From Sphingobium sp. MI1205 (GTDB taxonomy: Bacteria; Pseudomonadota; Alphaproteobacteria; Sphingomonadales; Sphingomonadaceae), in the NCBI RefSeq assembly GCF_001563285.1, contig NZ_CP005191.1, positions 186,001 through 250,000 on the forward strand: DNA of 64,000 nt, in the 5' to 3' direction. The translations under genes and the position numbers were made by a program. How positions within the stretch are numbered: the first letter of the stretch is position 1; the number at the start of each line of letters is the position of its first letter. Shown here one piece after another: positions 59,574-64,000 of the stretch. The notes beneath the pieces are model-generated. The model saw nothing but the letters and a program-made list of their open reading frames with translations, was not told the DNA's origin and ran no database searches.

Positions 59574-60653
59574 ATGACATCCGGCCCGAACATCGCTCTT
59601 CTTTGGCGTGGGCAAGCAGCCGAGTGGACGCATCGCTTTCATGAAGCCCGGCAGTGGCCGATAATGCAGGCCTTGCGGGCGCTCGGGGCGACCGCAAGGC
59701 CTGTACTGTACAGGGACGAGGCGGTTCGCGAGATTCGGGACGAGCTGCTGTCGTGCGACGCAGTGCTGGTCTGGGTGAATCCGTTGGACATTTCAGGCGA
59801 CCGCTCGCAGCTCGATCCAATGCTGCGCGAAGTCGCGGGGTGCGGCGTTGTCGTCAGCGCGCATCCTGACGTGATCGCCAAAATCGGCGTCAAGGAAGTG
59901 CTCTACACAACGCGATCCATGGAATGGGGCAGCGATGTCGATCGATACGTGGACGCTGAAGGCCTTCGCGCTCGTTTCCCCGAACATCTTGCCGCAGGCC
60001 CGCGCGTGCTGAAGCCGAACTACGGCAACGGCGGCAGGAATGTATGGCGTGTCCAACTAGACGAAGCGGGAAACGCTCCGGCTTTGAAAACGTCGGTGAA
60101 AGTTCAAGAGGCCCGCCAAGGAAGCAAATCGGAGCGCATCAGCCTAGCCGAGTGCTTGGAAAGGTGGGTGCCGTTTCTAAACGACGGCGGCGTGCTGATC
60201 GATCAGGCTTATCAGCCGCAGTCGTCCGAGGGCATGGTCCGCTGCTACGTGTGCGGGCACCGAGTGGTTGGCTTTGGGCACAACCTGATCACTGCGCTGA
60301 TGACGCCAACGGCCATTGATACAACGTCGTCAACCCCACAGCCGATGGGCCGCGCCATGTTCGGACCGGAGGTGACGCGCTTCGCAGCCTTACGGAAAGC
60401 GATGGAGGATCGCTGGATTCCAGAGATGCAAAGGTTGCTGTCGATCGTCGACCACGATCTTCCGCTTCTTTGGGACGCCGACTTCCTATTTCGCCCTGGT
60501 GAAGCCATCAGCGATGGCTCCTATGCGCTTTGCGAGATCAATGCTAGTTCGGTTGCACCATTTCCGCCAAGCGCCGTCCAGCCAGTCGCCGCAGCGGCAA
60601 TCGGTCGCGCTCTTGCCATTCGTTTGACGAAGGAGACCTCCAATCCTCATTGA
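59574..60653 (+). CDS. Cj0069-family ATP-grasp-like protein
   Basis: A 359-residue protein resembling the Cj0069 family: an N-terminal nucleotide-like fold (NIALLWRGQ, AVLVWVNPLD), an ATP-grasp-like body (PRVLKPNYGNGGRNVWRV) and a C-terminal acidic ligand pair (LLWDADFLFR, YALCEINASSVAPFPP). The ATG at 59574 is preceded by a GGGGAGATG-like site. It is the fourth gene of the chromate operon; its substrate is unknown. Confidence 0.8.
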   Translation: MTSGPNIALLWRGQAAEWTHRFHEARQWPIMQALRALGATARPVLYRDEAVREIRDELLSCDAVLVWVNPLDISGDRSQLDPMLREVAGCGVVVSAHPDVIAKIGVKEVLYTTRSMEWGSDVDRYVDAEGLRARFPEHLAAGPRVLKPNYGNGGRNVWRVQLDEAGNAPALKTSVKVQEARQGSKSERISLAECLERWVPFLNDGGVLIDQAYQPQSSEGMVRCYVCGHRVVGFGHNLITALMTPTAIDTTSSTPQPMGRAMFGPEVTRFAALRKAMEDRWIPEMQRLLSIVDHDLPLLWDADFLFRPGEAISDGSYALCEINASSVAPFPPSAVQPVAAAAIGRALAIRLTKETSNPH

Positions 60654-60737
60654 TATGATTCAAGCAATTCAAGAGACGTGACATTGGTCGTATCAATCAG
60701 ACAAGCCTAAGGGTGAGCGAGGCTGGGTGAAACCGGC

Positions 60738-61298
60738 TCAGGTGGCAGCGCGGAGATACTGGTAGAGGGTTTCGCGACTGATCCCCAGGTCACGGGCGAT
60801 GACGGCCTTGCGCTCGCCGTCATCAACACGGCGGTGCAGCTCGGCGACCATTTCGTCGGAGAGGGAACGTTTCCGCCCGCGATAAGCACCGCGTTGTCTG
60901 GCGACCGCAATGCCTTCGCGCTGCCGCTCCCGGATCAGGGCGCGCTCGAATTCGGCGAACGCACCCATGACCGAGAGCATCAGGTTGGCCATCGGGGAAT
61001 CCTCGCCCGAGAAGGCCAGGCTTTCCTTCACGAACTCGATCCGGACGCCTCTTTTGGTGAGGGACTGAACCAGTTTGCGCAGATCGTCGAGATTACGCGC
61101 CAATCGATCCATGCTGTGGACCACGACGGTGTCACCCTCGCGGGCGAAGGCGAGCATGGCATCGAGTTCGGGGCGGTTGATGTCCTTGCCCGATGCCTTG
61201 TCGGTGAAAATCCGGTCGAGCGACTGCCCGTCCAACTGGCGATCGACATTCTGATCGAATGTGCTCACCCGGACGTAACCGATCCTCTGGCCTTTCAT
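60738..61298 (-). CDS. tnpR: serine resolvase of the mercury transposon
   Basis: A 186-residue resolvase: catalytic Ser in RIGYVRVSTFDQNVDRQL, the VVVHSMDRLARNLDDLRKLV active-site stretch, MGAFAEFERALIRERQREGI, and the HTH VIARDLGISRETLYQYL. It is intact and different from the resolvases at 7011 and 32325. It suggests that chr and mer genes came with a Tn3-family element whose tnpA is outside the window or lost. Confidence 0.92.
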   Translation of the reverse strand: MKGQRIGYVRVSTFDQNVDRQLDGQSLDRIFTDKASGKDINRPELDAMLAFAREGDTVVVHSMDRLARNLDDLRKLVQSLTKRGVRIEFVKESLAFSGEDSPMANLMLSVMGAFAEFERALIRERQREGIAVARQRGAYRGRKRSLSDEMVAELHRRVDDGERKAVIARDLGISRETLYQYLRAAT

Positions 61299-61465
61299 CG
61301 CCGCCTCCGGTCAAAATGTCAGGTTGAATTCTATGACACGGCGGAACATGCGTCAATAAATGCTTGCCATAACCCTATCCTGACAGAAACCGCCGCTGCA
61401 TCCTGACGTCCGGTTAGGCTATACTCCAAGCTGACATCACAAAATCAAATCCCTCAAAGATGGCG

Positions 61466-61888
61466 TCAATTGCCTTGATGGGGTAAAAACTGGAGTGCTT
61501 CCAGGATGGGACATTCGGCAACGTCATCTCCAGTGCATCTGGCTAACGTGGTCGCCAGCGTCACCTCTATCTTCTGCAAATCTGCAATGCGGCGGCGGAC
61601 ATCTTCAAGGTGGAGTTCGGTTCTCGCCATAACCTCCGCGCAGGTTTGTGCACCGGTATCGGTGAGCGACAACAATGACCGTATCTCATCCATTGCATAG
61701 CCAAGGTCGCGCGCGCGCAGGATGAACTGCAACCTTTGCACCAGTTCCGGCGAATAGACGCGGTAGCCGTTGGAACTGCGAGGCGGCCCCGGCAGCAATC
61801 CCACCTTCTCGTAATAGCGGATGGTTTCGAGATTGCAGCCTGTTTTCCGGGCAAGCTGGGCACGCAAGATGCCGACCTGTTGCTCCAT
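61466..61888 (-). CDS. merR: MerR, mercury-responsive regulator
   Basis: A 140-residue MerR. The winged HTH is at residues 5-45 (ILRAQLARKTGCNLETIRYYEKVGLL), followed by the coiled-coil dimer helix. The three Hg(II)-binding Cys are in GAQTCAEV and in ARCTGDDVAECPILEAL, at the usual positions. I chose the ATG at 61888. It is divergent from merTPA, overlapping the control region, as in classical mer operons. Confidence 0.95.
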   Translation of the reverse strand: MEQQVGILRAQLARKTGCNLETIRYYEKVGLLPGPPRSSNGYRVYSPELVQRLQFILRARDLGYAMDEIRSLLSLTDTGAQTCAEVMARTELHLEDVRRRIADLQKIEVTLATTLARCTGDDVAECPILEALQFLPHQGN

Positions 61889-61899
61889 GAAAATACCTC

Positions 61900-61930
61900 T
61901 TGAGTCTGTAGTGGCTACAGAGCCTACACT
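61900..61930 (+). promoter_or_regulatory. merT promoter with MerR operator
   Basis: A -35 box TTGAGT at 61900-61905 and a -10 box TACACT at 61925-61930 are separated by 19 bases, the over-long spacing typical of MerR-activated promoters. Between them lies the dyad CTGTAG-TGG-CTACAG (61906-61920), the MerR binding site. Confidence 0.88.
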
Positions 61931-61964
61931 GCGAATCACTCAGTTGGAACAAGGGATTCAAGCC

Positions 61965-62360
61965 ATGGTCTCAACGCCGGAAGCGGGACAGCCAGCCCTC
62001 ACCGAAAACCACGAGCCGAAGCAGGCAAACTGGGTTGCGGCGGGCGCATTGATCGGCGCGGGGCTCGCCTCGGCTTGCTGCGTCGTCCCGCTACTGTTGG
62101 TTATGCTCGGAATTTCCGGCGCGTGGATCGCCAACCTGACGGCGCTCGAACCTTACAAGCCCTATGTCGCAGGCGTAACGCTCGCGCTGCTCGGCTACGG
62201 CTTCTGGCATGTCTATTTCAAGCCGAAACCGCCCTGTGAAGACGGTTCCTACTGCGCTCGTCCACAATCGGCTTGGACCACCAAGGCGGTGCTGTGGCTG
62301 GGCCTTGCCGTCGCCATCCTGGCGCTCACCATCGACTGGTGGGCACCCTGGTTCTATTGA
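61965..62360 (+). CDS. merT: MerT mercuric transport protein
   Basis: A 131-residue inner-membrane protein with three hydrophobic helices. The first contains the Cys-Cys pair in GAGLASACCVVPLLLVMLG and a second Cys pair occurs in the loop (PPCEDGSYCARPQ). It passes Hg(II) from MerP to cytoplasmic MerA. I chose ATG 61965; the longer frame upstream runs into merR and the promoter. Confidence 0.94.
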   Translation: MVSTPEAGQPALTENHEPKQANWVAAGALIGAGLASACCVVPLLLVMLGISGAWIANLTALEPYKPYVAGVTLALLGYGFWHVYFKPKPPCEDGSYCARPQSAWTTKAVLWLGLAVAILALTIDWWAPWFY

Positions 62361-62372
62361 AAGGAAATACCC

Positions 62373-62702
62373 ATGAAAAAGACAGTATGTATCGCTATGG
62401 CCGTGCTGGCTATGGCTGGCGGCGGGGTCGCCTATGCAGTTAGTGGCACGGCGCAAGATCGCCCCGCGGCTACCGCAACCGCTCAGAAGCAAACCACCTT
62501 TGCCATAGAGAACATGACCTGCGCCACCTGCCCGATCACCGTGAAGAAGGCGATGGAAGGCGTCGCCGGGGTAACGGCGGTCACGGTCGATTTCGCAGCC
62601 AAGACCGCGCGCGCAACCTATAACCCGCGCCGCACCAATGCTGCTGCGATTGCCGCTGCATCAACCAACGCGGGTTATCCGGCGCGCGCTATTCAAAACT
62701 GA
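62373..62702 (+). CDS. merP: MerP periplasmic mercury-binding protein
   Basis: A 109-residue protein with a signal peptide (MKKTVCIAMAVLAMAGGGVAYA) and an HMA domain whose metal motif is ENMTCATCPITVKKAM. The domain ends NAGYPARAIQN. It binds Hg(II) in the periplasm and hands it to MerT. Confidence 0.94.
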   Translation: MKKTVCIAMAVLAMAGGGVAYAVSGTAQDRPAATATAQKQTTFAIENMTCATCPITVKKAMEGVAGVTAVTVDFAAKTARATYNPRRTNAAAIAAASTNAGYPARAIQN

Positions 62703-62739
62703 GCGGGGCGCCGCCAGCGCCTCAAGAAAGTGATAAGCA

Positions 62740-64000
62740 ATGAACGACTGTTGCAACCGCCCCGGGCAGGAAGGATTTGACGTGGCCGTCATCGGCGCGG
62801 GTTCTGCCGGGTTCTCCGCCGCGATCGCCGCTGCCGATCTGGGCGCGAAAGTGGCGCTCGTCGGTCACGGCACGATTGGCGGCACCTGTGTCAATGTTGG
62901 CTGCGTTCCTTCCAAGACGCTGATCCGCGCCGCCGAAGCGGTGCATGGTGGGCTTGCCGCCGCGCGCTTTCCCGGCCTTGGGGGCGCTGTCCAGATGGAT
63001 GACTGGTCCGTATTGGCGGCGTCGAAGGACGATCTTGTCACGACGCTGCGCCAAAAAAAATATGTCGATCTGCTGCCCGCCTATGACGGTGTGAGCTATA
63101 TCGAGGGCAAGGCACGCTTTGCCGATGGTGCGCTGATTGTCGGCGATGCGCCCATGAAGGTCGGCAAGGTCATATTGGCGATGGGTGCGCACGCCGCCGT
63201 GCCGCCGATTCCGGGGATGGACAGCGTGCCCTACCTAACCAGCACATCGGCGCTGGCGCTGGATCGCTTGCCCAAATCGCTGCTGGTGATCGGTGGCGGG
63301 GTGATCGGGGTAGAACTGGGACAGATGTTTTCGCGTCTGGGCGTTGATGTCACCATCTGCTGCCGAAGCCGCCTGCTCCCCGAAATGGACCCGGAAGTGA
63401 GTGCCGCGCTGAAAAACTATTTGGAAGCCGAGGGCGTGCGGGTTTGCGCAGGTGTCGGCTATCAGCGTATCGCCCAAACACAGAGCGGGGTCGAATTGAC
63501 CTGCGAGGGGCATTGTGACACCGTCGCGGCGGAACAGGTGCTCATCGCCACCGGACGCCGACCCAATAGCGACGGGCTTGGGCTGGAGGAGCGCGGCATA
63601 GTGCTTGCCCGTAATGGTGGAATCGTCGTCGATGACCACCTCGAAACGTCGGTTCCAGGCATTTACGCGGCGGGCGATGTAACGGGACGGGACCAGTTCG
63701 TCTACATGGCCGCCTATGGCGCAAAACTGGCCGCGCGCAACGCGGTGACGGGCAACCAATACCGCTACGACAATTCCTCCATGCCATCCGTCGTCTTCAC
63801 CGACCCGCAAGTCGCCAGCGCCGGCCTCACTGAAACGACAGCACGGGCGCAAGGCCTGGACATCAAGGTTTCGCTGCTCCCGCTCGATGCTGTGCCAAGG
63901 GCACTGGCAGCACGCGATACGCGGGGTCTCATCAAACTGATTGCCGACAAGGCGAACGACCGTTTGCTGGGCGGCCAGATCATGGCACCCGAAGGCGCGG
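62740..64000 (+). CDS. merA: MerA mercuric reductase (3' end beyond the window)
   Basis: The reading frame is open from ATG 62740 to the window edge (420 codons), in one frame throughout. It has the FAD motif AVIGAGSAGFSAAIAA, the redox pair GGTCVNVGCVPSKTLIRAAE, the NADPH motif VIGGGVIGVELGQMF and AAGDVTGRDQFVYMAAYGAKLAARNA. It lacks the N-terminal NmerA metal-binding domain and begins with MNDCCNRPG, so it is a short-form enzyme. It reduces Hg(II) to volatile Hg(0) with NADPH. The C-terminal Cys pair lies outside the window. Confidence 0.95.
   Translation, partial: MNDCCNRPGQEGFDVAVIGAGSAGFSAAIAAADLGAKVALVGHGTIGGTCVNVGCVPSKTLIRAAEAVHGGLAAARFPGLGGAVQMDDWSVLAASKDDLVTTLRQKKYVDLLPAYDGVSYIEGKARFADGALIVGDAPMKVGKVILAMGAHAAVPPIPGMDSVPYLTSTSALALDRLPKSLLVIGGGVIGVELGQMFSRLGVDVTICCRSRLLPEMDPEVSAALKNYLEAEGVRVCAGVGYQRIAQTQSGVELTCEGHCDTVAAEQVLIATGRRPNSDGLGLEERGIVLARNGGIVVDDHLETSVPGIYAAGDVTGRDQFVYMAAYGAKLAARNAVTGNQYRYDNSSMPSVVFTDPQVASAGLTETTARAQGLDIKVSLLPLDAVPRALAARDTRGLIKLIADKANDRLLGGQIMAPEGA

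Overview
The window looks like plasmid DNA from a hexachlorocyclohexane/chlorophenol-degrading sphingomonad (Sphingobium/Sphingomonas type). It carries linR, linE and linD homologues, three copies of IS6100, Tn3-family transposons and arrays of small hypothetical plasmid genes. It also contains a block that looks betaproteobacterial, ending at what reads as an IncP-1 (RK2-type) vegetative origin. I read it as a mosaic or cointegrate of at least two plasmids. No trfA, relaxase or conjugation gene is visible, and no tRNA, rRNA or CRISPR array was seen.

Layout. (1) 1-3.8 kb: a DUF1612/HTH protein, a VapBC module, a small unknown gene and a tyrosine recombinase. (2) 3858-8470: a complete Tn3-family transposon with 40-bp inverted repeats, carrying tnpA, a serine resolvase and an SDR passenger gene translationally coupled to the resolvase. 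(3) 8.5-17.6 kb: minus-strand cassettes of small hypothetical genes, a DUF4942 DNA methyltransferase, a DUF3768 protein, a VbhA/Fic-like toxin-antitoxin pair and a truncated ardC. Two cassettes share a repeated leader of about 200 bp, three end at the same 16-bp palindrome, and a holin-like toxin peptide lies between them. An IS5-family IS sits in one leader and an IS3-family IS in ardC. (4) 18.9-22.4 kb: a rearranged IS66 tangle with four copies of one 30-bp end and an apparently identical 530-bp direct repeat.

(5) 22.65-32.3 kb: the lin segment between two directly oriented IS6100 copies: truncated TonB receptor, linR, frameshifted linE, two alpha/beta hydrolases, a YCII-plus-membrane protein, linD, a PcpD-like reductase and a truncated AraC regulator. 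(6) 32.3-33.95 kb: the right end of a second Tn3-family transposon (truncated resolvase, glycerophosphotransferase-like gene, inverted repeat), which cuts off the 3' end of gor. (7) 34-51.3 kb: a glutathione/chloroaromatic block with gor', three GSTs, a Bug-type binding protein, MarR, YCII, maleylacetate reductase, (chloro)muconate cycloisomerase, dienelactone hydrolase, both 3-oxoadipate CoA-transferase subunits, peroxiredoxin, DMT transporter, two more GSTs, SDR, TetR, an AlbA_2 protein and IS3-family remnants. It ends at a Tn21-type 38-bp repeat. (8) 51.35-51.94 kb: IncP-1 oriV with eight iterons and two DnaA boxes. (9) 51.94-54.06 kb: a Tn3-family tnpA truncated by the third IS6100. (10) 54.9-64 kb: PepSY and DUF1259 proteins, a chromate operon (chrB, chrA, Fe/Mn SOD, Cj0069-family), a resolvase and a mercury operon (merR, T, P, A) running off the window.

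How the genes fit together. LinD with glutathione would dechlorinate 2,5-dichlorohydroquinone and LinE would cleave the (chloro)hydroquinone ring to maleylacetate. The maleylacetate reductase and 3-oxoadipate CoA-transferase of the other block could carry the product to 3-oxoadipyl-CoA. The two blocks together therefore nearly make a lower lindane/chlorophenol pathway. However, linE has an apparent one-base deletion at its metal-ligand histidine, and the chlorocatechol-type block has no ring-cleavage dioxygenase of its own. Whether the linE deletion is biological or a sequencing error is the main open question.
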